Source: Teredinibacter sp. KSP-S5-2 (GTDB lineage: Bacteria; Pseudomonadota; Gammaproteobacteria; Pseudomonadales; Cellvibrionaceae). Taken from it: a DNA stretch of 64,000 nucleotides. The stretch is taken from assembly GCF_032773895.1 (NCBI RefSeq), contig NZ_CP120416.1:2106001-2170000 (forward strand). Direction: 5' to 3'. This document shows, in pieces, positions 56,617 to 64,000 of the stretch. Made by a program: the position numbers and the translations under genes. The notes below the pieces were generated by a model. That model had not been told where the DNA came from. It did no database searches and worked only from the letters and a program-made list of their open reading frames with translations. The number at the start of each line of letters is the position of its first letter. Within the stretch, counting starts at the first letter, position 1.

Positions 56617-58206
56617 ATGAATAAATCGATTTTCGCCATAGTTCTTCTTGCTATTCTGGGCCTAGCCTCGGGTTACCTGTGGGCGGATGAAAATAGCTTA
56701 TCCATCAAACAAAAAATGCTCATGCCTGGCCCGGTCATTAGTGGTCATGCAGAGTACGAGACCCAGTGCGAACAGTGCCACGCCTCCTTTGACAAAACCA
56801 AGCAAACGGCGTTGTGTTTAGATTGCCATGAAGACATTGCGGCAGATCGAGAGGATAACAGCGGGTTTCATGGTAAAACCGGGGCCGCTTCGCGCGACGA
56901 TTGCCATACCTGCCATAAAGACCACAAAGGACGAGACGCAGACATTACCGGTTTATTTGAAGGTACGTTTAATCACGACGCGACGCGTTTTCCTCTGGCT
57001 GGCGGTCACGAAGGACTTGCCTGTAACACCTGCCATAAAGATGAGAAGGTCAAGTATCGTGATACACCCTCCGCGTGTGTCGATTGCCACAAGGACGATG
57101 ATATTCATAACGGTGCAACAGGTGATCAATGCGAGACTTGCCATGTTGATAAAAACTGGCAAAGCCTAAAGAAATTTGATCATAGTACAACGGATTATCC
57201 GCTAAAAGGTGCTCACGAAAAGGTCGCTTGTGCAAGCTGCCATATTGCCCAGCAGTTTGAATTTGAAACCACAACCTGTTTCAGTTGCCATATGTCTGCG
57301 GATGTTCATGGTGGTAAAAACGGAACGCAATGTGAAAATTGCCACAGCGAAAAAGCCTGGGACGAAGTGGACTTTGATCACAGTGAAACCGAGTTCCCTC
57401 TTTTCGGTAAGCATCAGGATATTCCTTGTCGTGCTTGCCATAAGTCGGGCGAAGAGGCTGCCGATGCCCCCACAGAATGCTTCGGTTGCCACGGTAATCA
57501 AGACAGCCACTTAGGGCGAAACGGTAAGCAGTGCGATACCTGCCACACATCAAAAAAATGGAATGATATTATTTTCGATCACGACCGTGATACCAAATAC
57601 CCGCTTACCGGCAAACACAAAAATGTAAGCTGCACGCAATGCCATATCGGCGCGATTGATGATCCACTTCCTGCTGATTGCGCATCCTGCCACAAGGCCG
57701 ACGATGTGCACCACAACTCTGAAATGAAAGTGTGTGGTATGTGCCACAGTACAGAATCCTGGCAAGCAACCACCCTATTCGATCATGACTTTACGTCATT
57801 CCCGTTGATTGGCATGCACCGAATTGCGCCATGTCAAAGCTGCCATTTAAACAACCAGTTCGCCGGTACGGATTCTGTTTGCGGCACCTGCCACACGGCG
57901 GATGACGTTCATAAAGGGTCACAAGGTAATGAATGCTCGTTATGTCATACACCCAATGCCTGGAACCCCTGGCAGTTTAATCACAATACCCAAACCGAAT
58001 TTATATTAGATGGCAAACATAAAGACGTAGCCTGCGAAAGCTGCCACAAGCCAAACAGTCAACCAAAAGATACATCGAAGATTTGTGGGACCTGTCATCA
58101 GAGTCAGGATATTCACGGCGGAGAGTTTGGTGCTCAATGTGACCGTTGCCACAGCACATCGGGGTTTTATGAATTATTTATCTTGCCAGGAGAAAAATCT
58201 CTATGA
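56617..58206 (+). CDS. 21-heme periplasmic c-type cytochrome
   Basis: 529 residues from the ATG at 56617 (GAG upstream; the frame before it is not a signal). A signal peptide or anchor (IFAIVLLAILGLASGYLWA) is followed by 21 CXXCH motifs spread through the whole chain. They are arranged in a repeated pattern C-x2-CH, then FDHS/NHD...FPL.G.H, then CxxCH, resembling cytochrome c7/c3-like chains. Most His outside the motifs could serve as second axial ligands. Probably the periplasmic carrier between the inner-membrane cytochrome b and the outer-membrane barrel encoded next. Confidence 0.9.
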   Translation: MNKSIFAIVLLAILGLASGYLWADENSLSIKQKMLMPGPVISGHAEYETQCEQCHASFDKTKQTALCLDCHEDIAADREDNSGFHGKTGAASRDDCHTCHKDHKGRDADITGLFEGTFNHDATRFPLAGGHEGLACNTCHKDEKVKYRDTPSACVDCHKDDDIHNGATGDQCETCHVDKNWQSLKKFDHSTTDYPLKGAHEKVACASCHIAQQFEFETTTCFSCHMSADVHGGKNGTQCENCHSEKAWDEVDFDHSETEFPLFGKHQDIPCRACHKSGEEAADAPTECFGCHGNQDSHLGRNGKQCDTCHTSKKWNDIIFDHDRDTKYPLTGKHKNVSCTQCHIGAIDDPLPADCASCHKADDVHHNSEMKVCGMCHSTESWQATTLFDHDFTSFPLIGMHRIAPCQSCHLNNQFAGTDSVCGTCHTADDVHKGSQGNECSLCHTPNAWNPWQFNHNTQTEFILDGKHKDVACESCHKPNSQPKDTSKICGTCHQSQDIHGGEFGAQCDRCHSTSGFYELFILPGEKSL

Positions 58207-58267
58207 TCCGCAACCTAGACGTCATGATGTTACTGTTCAGTAATATCGAATCGTGCGCTGTAATTAA

Positions 58268-60358
58268 GTGATGCAGACTATGCGCTCACGAACTCGATAC
58301 AGTATCATGCTTGCGTTTTTGTTAATGGCAAGTTTTTCGCTTGCCTGGGGGCAAACTACGCAGGATACGACGTTTGATTGGTTGAGCGGACTGGATAATT
58401 ACGCTAAAAATCGCTATGCAATAGGTATCCCTTTTTCCACCGAGAACTTAATACAACTGAGAAAACGTCGGTCAATTTATCGTTACCGATTGTTGTATAT
58501 TTCCGTTCAAGATCTGGAAAACCCCGACTCGGGGATGATGTACATCGGTTTCTTTGAAAATGAAAAAGAGGCTTTAGGTCTAAAACGAGACAGCCGGTTT
58601 CTTTTTCCCAATCAGTCCGTCAAGTTTATTAGTCAGGAAGAACACCGAAAAATTATTTCTGTGCTGAAAAAGCACGACTCTGAAAACCCGCCATATTTGA
58701 CTTTCGCTATAGGCCCAGACGCAAAAAACCTGTTTGATAATGAGTCAAAGGAAATCCTGAACTCAGCAAAAACGGCGTATGTGAACCATCAATATAAAAC
58801 CGCCATTGCACAATACCGTTTGCTGGCAGCACTAGCTGAGGACGCGGAGATGTCAGCGTGGGCGACCGAATTAATAGGGTTGTGTCAGGAAAAGCTCAAG
58901 CAATTTTCTGCGGCGATTAAAACATATGAATCTATATTGGAAAATCACAGTGAATATAGTGGTCTGGCCAGAGTACAACAACGTCACAGAGGTTTAACAA
59001 CGGCCTCATGGGACGAACAATCCCGATTACGAAAAGCCAAAGAATCAGACAGCAATAGAGAAATATTTAACCGAGGCGTATTCGGCCAAAGTTATCGCAC
59101 TCTATCCCGACAAATCGATGATCAGGAGAGTGAGGAATATAGTCGTTTAGTCTCTACGGATATGGATTTGCGCAGCTCCGTTCGCTGGAGAAACCATACA
59201 TTAAAGACCCGAATCAATGGTTACCGTATTGACGACCAATTGAATAAAGAAGATTCCAAAACCAATATTAAGCGATTTTTTATCGATTACCAGCATCTGC
59301 CTTCAGGCTCTAACCTGACACTCGGAAGAATTAAAGACCATAACAACGGCGTATTTACCTCATACGATGGGCTTTCACTATCTTACCCAGTGTTAAAAGA
59401 TATGCGTGTTGGATTTAGTACGGGTGCGCCCGTGTACTTTGCCGATATTTATGAAGAACTGGATTACTTTTTTTACAGTGCCTATGCCGACTGGGATATT
59501 AACAAACGCTGGCACTTAAACTCCTATATTACCCATCAAACCCTGAATGACGTAACAGACAGGCAAGGTCTCGGCCTTAACGCGCAGTATTTTGATTCAA
59601 ATTTGTCTTCGTCTCTGCATATGGACTATGACTTTGCTTTTAACGAGATGAATAGCCTGTTGTGGACAAGCTCATATATCTTCCTTAAAAAATCAAAATT
59701 TTCCGCCACTTACGCCAACCAAAAATCACCCTTTTTATCTGCAACCAATATATTAATTGGTCAACCGGATCTGGATCTCGACTTATATCTTCGTTCTGAA
59801 GAAAACCGTAATGCGTTATTAGAAAATGCTCTAGAAAGGACATCATCTAGCGAATACTACGTTTTGACATTGAATCACCAATTTACCAGCAAATCCGAAG
59901 TCAGCCTGGATTACACCCATTCAACGTTGTCGGATGTGCCTAATTTTGAGCGTTTGCTCGGTGTTTCTGTTGTTACAGATAAAGACTTATCTATGTCTTA
60001 CGATTCATACAATGGTCAAATTGTTTTGCAGGAGTTTTTAAGCAAACAGGATGCGGCAACTATGGGTATACGCAGCAGCAGCTCAGATTCCATCGACTCG
60101 CTTCATGTTTACTTAAGAGAAAGAATACGCATCGGTAGAACACTGGATATACAACCAAAATTATCCTACACCCAGTCGACGGTTACCCGTACCAATGCCG
60201 ATCAACACGTTTTCCGTTATGCATTATCGCTCACCTACAAGCCCTGGCGCGCAATGGCACTCAGCCTGGAAACTGGCGGCGAAAATATTGATACAGGTGT
60301 TGAAAATGGAACCTATAGCCAAACGTATGGATTATTGAGCTATCGGCTGAATTTTTAA
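58268..60358 (+). CDS. Outer-membrane beta-barrel protein with N-terminal TPR region
   Basis: About 696 residues. Signal peptide (SIMLAFLLMASFSLAWG), a periplasmic part with SPOR-like and TPR-like segments (about 35-250), then a barrel of alternating strands (about 275-696, e.g. YSRLVSTDMDLRSSVRWRNHTLKTRINGYRIDD) ending YGLLSYRLNF with the C-terminal Phe of outer-membrane proteins. It resembles barrel partners of porin-cytochrome conduits but is not a recognised MtrB/PioB sequence. The exact start is uncertain (GTG 58268, ATG 58271 or 58280). It lies between two multiheme cytochrome genes. Confidence 0.7.
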   Translation: MMQTMRSRTRYSIMLAFLLMASFSLAWGQTTQDTTFDWLSGLDNYAKNRYAIGIPFSTENLIQLRKRRSIYRYRLLYISVQDLENPDSGMMYIGFFENEKEALGLKRDSRFLFPNQSVKFISQEEHRKIISVLKKHDSENPPYLTFAIGPDAKNLFDNESKEILNSAKTAYVNHQYKTAIAQYRLLAALAEDAEMSAWATELIGLCQEKLKQFSAAIKTYESILENHSEYSGLARVQQRHRGLTTASWDEQSRLRKAKESDSNREIFNRGVFGQSYRTLSRQIDDQESEEYSRLVSTDMDLRSSVRWRNHTLKTRINGYRIDDQLNKEDSKTNIKRFFIDYQHLPSGSNLTLGRIKDHNNGVFTSYDGLSLSYPVLKDMRVGFSTGAPVYFADIYEELDYFFYSAYADWDINKRWHLNSYITHQTLNDVTDRQGLGLNAQYFDSNLSSSLHMDYDFAFNEMNSLLWTSSYIFLKKSKFSATYANQKSPFLSATNILIGQPDLDLDLYLRSEENRNALLENALERTSSSEYYVLTLNHQFTSKSEVSLDYTHSTLSDVPNFERLLGVSVVTDKDLSMSYDSYNGQIVLQEFLSKQDAATMGIRSSSSDSIDSLHVYLRERIRIGRTLDIQPKLSYTQSTVTRTNADQHVFRYALSLTYKPWRAMALSLETGGENIDTGVENGTYSQTYGLLSYRLNF

Positions 60359-60577
60359 ATTAATACGAAATTAATGGAATAAAAAACAAATTAACAGTTC
60401 GATATTTTTTATTTAAAAATGCGCTAAAGCGGTATTTGGGAATGAGATTTTATCGATCTTTATTTTTAATTTATTATGATAATTTAGTGAAAATAACCAT
60501 AATTACAAACCTGAAACGCCTGTATAAAACAAATAAAAAAACAAGCAGGCTAAAACCCAGGGCGGGGAGTTGAATCT
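60359..60577. other. Intergenic region before the lipoprotein cytochrome
   Basis: 219 AT-rich bases with short A/T runs and no hairpin of note. It holds the ribosome site GGGGAG before 60578 and perhaps a separate promoter, since the gap is the largest inside the cytochrome cluster. Confidence 0.4.
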
Positions 60578-63394
60578 ATGCAAAAGTTATTTACCCTAAT
60601 TTTCGCTGTATGTTTTTCCGTGTTGATCGGTTGCTCTGGCGGCGGTTCATCACAAGACACGGGCTCCGACTCTTCGAATGGAAATTCGACGAGTTCCAGT
60701 TCCTCCTCTGGTGGCACTTCGACAAGTTCAAGTTCGTCGTCAAGTGGTTCATCAACGAGCGGCTCTTCAAGCAGTACAAGCTCTTCATCTGGTGGCTCGT
60801 CAACAAGCTCGTCTTCCGGGGGCAACTCATCCAGTTCCAGCTCGTCCTCTGGTGGTACGCCTACCACACCAGGTTCAACCGTAGATAAAACCTTGTTTGA
60901 TGGTTTTGAAAGTGGATGGGGAAATTATTTAGATGGCGGTGAATATTCAAGTTTAAGCCAGGAAAAACCCTATGCCGGTATTAGTTCTGCCAAACTGGAG
61001 GGTGATTATGGTTCTGGTTCATCCATTATTTTACGTAAACCTATTGATCTCTCCAATGCTCAGGCAATTACCCTATCCCTTTGGATTTTTGGTCAGAGCC
61101 TGGCGGATGGTGATACGTTAAGTATTGAATATTCCGATGGTACCCAGTGGCAGAACATCTCCCGTTTGGTCAAAGGTTTGGATTTTGGTAACGGTCAGTT
61201 TTCTGATATTACGGTTAAACTCTCCAGTCAGGATTATGTGTTTTCCCGTGTTGCCCGGGTTCGAATTACTAGCAAAACTCAAACCCACCCGATATTTATT
61301 GACGACATTTCCATCGTGACCACATTAAACAGTGATGCACCCGGAACTGGTGGCAATAATAATGGTGGCGGTCTTCAGTTCGATCACAGCACAGTAAATA
61401 ATGGCTGTTCAGGTTGTCATAACAATATTATCGCTGAAGGTAAATCCGCTTCACATATTGAAACCAGCAACGATTGTCAGTTTTGTCACATCGCGACGGA
61501 TAACAAAGGCTGGTATGCCTTCACCTATTATACCGGGACGTTCGACCACACCAATGTCACTACCAATTGCTTAAGTTGCCATAATGACACACTGGCAAGT
61601 GGTAAAGGCCCGCTGCATATTGATTCAAGTAATCAGTGTGAAATATGCCACTCACCTACCCGAGCTTGGCAAATCACCGACGCACAAGGCGGGTTTGCAC
61701 ATACAGGTATTACAACCGGCTGTTTTAGTTGTCATAACGGCAATATCGCAACAGGAAAAAGTGCCACACATATTCCCAGCACTAATGACTGTGAAAATTG
61801 CCACACGCCAAATGTTGCCTGGACAACAACCAGTGGTTTTGATCACACAGGAATCGTCGATAATTGTTTTTCCTGTCACGACGGAGTGAAAGCTACCGGG
61901 AAAAAAGAATTTCATATACCCAGCTCAAACACTTGTGAAAGCTGCCACTCTCCCGATAATGGCTGGTGGCTTTCCGGAACAGATGTATTTAACCACGGCA
62001 CAATCGTAACCGGATGTATCGCTTGCCATAATGGCACCACCGCTTCAGGCAAATCCAGTAACCATATTCCTTCAAGTGATGTTTGCGAAAGCTGCCATGT
62101 TGTCGGAGCCAAGTGGAATCAGGTTAATGTGTTCAGTCATGAAGGTATTACCGATAATTGTGTATCCTGTCATAACGGCACAGACGCAACAGGAAAAGGC
62201 CAATTCCATATTGCCAGTGGCGATAATTGTGAAAGCTGCCACCTACCCGATCAGGGCTGGCAAATTACCATTGGCACCGGGTTCTCACACAATTTAATTA
62301 CCACTGGTTGCGTCAGTTGTCACAACACAACCATTGCTAGAGGTAAAGGACCAGGACATATTGCCAGTAATGATCGCTGTGAAACGTGTCATGCAACCGG
62401 AACGACCTGGTTAGTTCAAACCTTTACTCACGACGGTATAACAACGGAATGCGCAAGCTGCCACGACGGTACAACGTCTACAGGCAAACCGGTTACTCAC
62501 GTACCCAGCCCGGACGTGTGTGAGAGTTGCCACAGTCCAAATATGGCTTGGGCATTTGAATTAAAACCGCCCTTTTCCCACACGGGATTAAATACAAGTT
62601 GTGCGAGTTGTCACAACAACACAATTACCCAGGGAAAAAGCGCAACCCATGTTCCCAGCTCAGAGCAATGTGAGACTTGCCACAATGCAGGTGGCAATTG
62701 GTTAGATGCTAAGTTTTCTCACACAGGTATCACCAGTAATTGTGTTTCATGTCACGACGGCACCATTGCGACGGGTAAAACACCCACGCATATTGGTAGC
62801 AGCAACGCTTGTGAAACTTGCCACTTGCCGGAAAATAAATGGCTCGTAACGGTGGTGAGTAATTTCGACCACCTTAATGTAACGACCAATTGCGTGACTT
62901 GTCACGATGGCACAATCGCTGGCGGTAAATCAGTCGGGCATATTCCAAGTGGAAACGCGTGCGAAGGCTGTCACACACCGGGCGGGCGTTGGTTGGATGC
63001 CACGTTTAATCACGACGGTATTACGGACGGCTGTAGCAGTTGTCACAACGGAACAACGTCAACTGGTAAACCAGTAACGCACTTTGCTACTACCCGTGAA
63101 TGTAACCTTTGCCACCTTAAAACGGCTTGGAAACCGGTACAATATACCCATCCTTCAAGCTCGGCTTACCCTGGAGATCATCGCCAGGCATTAACCTGTG
63201 TCAGATGTCATAGCGATAATAAAGAAACAGTGCCCTGGCCGTTTAGTGCGTATCCTGCAAGTTGCGCGGGGTGTCATGCCAACGATTATGTTTCCGGGCC
63301 GCACAGAGGTGCAACAGTGTCAGAGCTAAGAGATTGTGCTGGAAGTTGTCACAAGTCATCACCAGAGCACAGCGTGCGTGACTCAAGGTTTTAA
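60578..63394 (+). CDS. Surface lipoprotein multiheme cytochrome with polyserine linker
   Basis: 938 residues. Lipobox VLIGCSG at residue ~19, a Ser/Gly/Thr linker (~25-100), a beta-sandwich-like domain (~105-250, LFDGFESGWGNYLDGG to FIDDISIVTT), and then 26 CXXCH motifs plus one CX3CH near the end (CAGSCH). The heme part is a series of about twelve 60-residue repeats, each with FxHTGITTNCxSCHNGTxATGKSxTHIPSS and CExCH, i.e. two hemes per unit. The linker and lipid suggest exposure at the cell surface. Candidate terminal reductase or oxidase surface wire of the conduit. Strong ribosome site GGGGAG. Confidence 0.88.
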   Translation: MQKLFTLIFAVCFSVLIGCSGGGSSQDTGSDSSNGNSTSSSSSSGGTSTSSSSSSSGSSTSGSSSSTSSSSGGSSTSSSSGGNSSSSSSSSGGTPTTPGSTVDKTLFDGFESGWGNYLDGGEYSSLSQEKPYAGISSAKLEGDYGSGSSIILRKPIDLSNAQAITLSLWIFGQSLADGDTLSIEYSDGTQWQNISRLVKGLDFGNGQFSDITVKLSSQDYVFSRVARVRITSKTQTHPIFIDDISIVTTLNSDAPGTGGNNNGGGLQFDHSTVNNGCSGCHNNIIAEGKSASHIETSNDCQFCHIATDNKGWYAFTYYTGTFDHTNVTTNCLSCHNDTLASGKGPLHIDSSNQCEICHSPTRAWQITDAQGGFAHTGITTGCFSCHNGNIATGKSATHIPSTNDCENCHTPNVAWTTTSGFDHTGIVDNCFSCHDGVKATGKKEFHIPSSNTCESCHSPDNGWWLSGTDVFNHGTIVTGCIACHNGTTASGKSSNHIPSSDVCESCHVVGAKWNQVNVFSHEGITDNCVSCHNGTDATGKGQFHIASGDNCESCHLPDQGWQITIGTGFSHNLITTGCVSCHNTTIARGKGPGHIASNDRCETCHATGTTWLVQTFTHDGITTECASCHDGTTSTGKPVTHVPSPDVCESCHSPNMAWAFELKPPFSHTGLNTSCASCHNNTITQGKSATHVPSSEQCETCHNAGGNWLDAKFSHTGITSNCVSCHDGTIATGKTPTHIGSSNACETCHLPENKWLVTVVSNFDHLNVTTNCVTCHDGTIAGGKSVGHIPSGNACEGCHTPGGRWLDATFNHDGITDGCSSCHNGTTSTGKPVTHFATTRECNLCHLKTAWKPVQYTHPSSSAYPGDHRQALTCVRCHSDNKETVPWPFSAYPASCAGCHANDYVSGPHRGATVSELRDCAGSCHKSSPEHSVRDSRF

Positions 63395-63449
63395 CTCGCA
63401 CTATGTTTGAAATAGAAAAAGAAATATTTGAAAAAAACAAAAATGAGAT

Positions 63450-63479
63450 AAGCATGTTGGTGTTCGCATCAACATGCTT
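63450..63479 (+). terminator. Hairpin after the lipoprotein cytochrome
   Basis: AAGCATGTTG and CAACATGCTT form a perfect 10-bp stem with a 10-base loop 56 bases after the stop. No T tract follows, so partial termination or RNA stabilisation is possible. Confidence 0.5.
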
Positions 63480-63566
63480 CACAATGAATAATCGTGTACG
63501 CGTAAGTTTCTAACATGCCGGTATTACTTTTTTTAACTGTAGAATTAGTTTTTAGGAAACCTGCGA

Positions 63567-64000
63567 ATGGTTAATCGAGTCTTCGTTGTTTTGGGACTAT
63601 TTCTGCTTTGTGAAATTCTTGGCTCGGGTTTAATTGCGCAGGAAAACCCGGAAAAAGACCCTGCGATGGAACGCAGGCAATTCAATCACAGCGATACAGG
63701 GTTTGATTTGGAAGGTGCCCATCAATTTACCGCCTGTGAAAGTTGCCATATTGGAGGTCGGTTTCAAGGCACACCCAAACAATGTGTGCAGTGCCATACC
63801 TATAATGGTTTAAGTAACGCATCACCGAAATCCGTTTCTCATGTGCTCACCTCCGACCAGTGTGACAGTTGCCACAGCAGTACATTTTGGGACGATGTAC
63901 CACGTGTTGATCACACACAAACGCTTGGCACATGTGAAAGTTGCCACAATAATATTTTGGCAGAAGGTAAATCTGCCACCCATGTTGCCACAACGGAAAG
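63567..64000 (+). CDS. Multiheme c-type cytochrome, 3' end outside window
   Basis: About 144 codons are visible in one open frame from ATG 63567, preceded by AGGA nine bases upstream. It has a signal peptide (VFVVLGLFLLCEILGSGLIA), then four CXXCH motifs (CESCH, CVQCH, CDSCH, CESCH) and the spacing pattern FNHSDTGFDLEGAHQFTACESCH also used by the 21-heme protein. NNILAEGKSATHV at the end repeats the heme-unit wording of the lipoprotein cytochrome. Continues past the window. Confidence 0.85.
   Translation, partial: MVNRVFVVLGLFLLCEILGSGLIAQENPEKDPAMERRQFNHSDTGFDLEGAHQFTACESCHIGGRFQGTPKQCVQCHTYNGLSNASPKSVSHVLTSDQCDSCHSSTFWDDVPRVDHTQTLGTCESCHNNILAEGKSATHVATTE

Noticed and set aside
60550-60867. 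Minus-strand ORF rich in Glu, Leu and Pro
   Set aside because: Antisense shadow of the polyserine linker of the lipoprotein cytochrome.
61380-63100. Regularly spaced DNA repeats that could suggest a CRISPR array
   Set aside because: They are codons of heme-binding protein repeats, inexact in DNA and inside an open frame.
1-64000. tRNA or rRNA genes
   Set aside because: None recognised on either strand while reading the window.

Overview
The window is chromosomal DNA of a marine-type gammaproteobacterium. Several features fit the Cellvibrionaceae or their relatives, although no single marker proves the family. These are an E. coli-like dif site (26 of 28 positions match the E. coli site as I recall it), an exported protein with a polyserine linker, a secreted lipoprotein sulfatase, ETF/ETF-QO, Prc, XthA, HdfR and ModABC genes, and many c-type cytochromes. 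Gene direction is mostly + to the left of dif and mostly - to the right. That is expected if both replichores meet here, so the window probably spans the replication terminus.

Layout. 1-5.1 kb: partial acyl-CoA thioesterase, a lipoprotein, ETF-QO and etfBA (electron transfer from beta-oxidation). 5.2-18.6 kb: a degenerate membrane hybrid kinase, xthA and prc, a DUF4404 protein, two soluble hybrid histidine kinases in tandem, a MaoC/NodN-like hydratase and small hypothetical genes. 18.8-24 kb: modABC behind a strong leader hairpin, DUF1003-zntB, and an HdfR-like regulator. 24-28.8 kb: small hypothetical genes, a DegQ-like protease and a membrane TPR protein.

28.8-35.5 kb: the chromosomal dif site is followed directly by two tandem copies of a 3198-bp element with identical gene products. 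Each copy encodes a filamentous-phage-type (Phage_X/RstA-like) replication initiator, a divergent XRE repressor (RstR-like position), four small unknown proteins and a structured noncoding region at the att junction. No coat, adsorption, Zot/pI or integrase gene is present. The architecture is that of an RS1/CTX-type inovirus satellite using host XerCD. A diverged remnant of a third, related element lies immediately to the right.

35.6-55.5 kb (mostly - strand): secreted and lipoprotein hypothetical genes, an octaheme TPR cytochrome, a lipoprotein sulfatase, a DUF4382 lipoprotein, a TIM-barrel-like lipoprotein, a cytochrome b561-like protein paired with a membrane-tethered LuxR-type regulator, an LpxR-like protein, a DJ-1/PfpI protein, a CcmI/NrfG-like TPR protein, an ankyrin protein and a membrane-anchored [4Fe-4S]/FAD oxidoreductase. 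55.7-64 kb (+ strand): a heme-b-type membrane protein, a 21-heme periplasmic cytochrome, an outer-membrane beta-barrel, a lipoprotein cytochrome with 26 CXXCH plus one CX3CH motif, and the start of another multiheme cytochrome that runs off the window. Together these look like a non-MtrCAB electron conduit from an inner-membrane flavoprotein and cytochrome b to the cell surface. The electron acceptor or donor is unknown.
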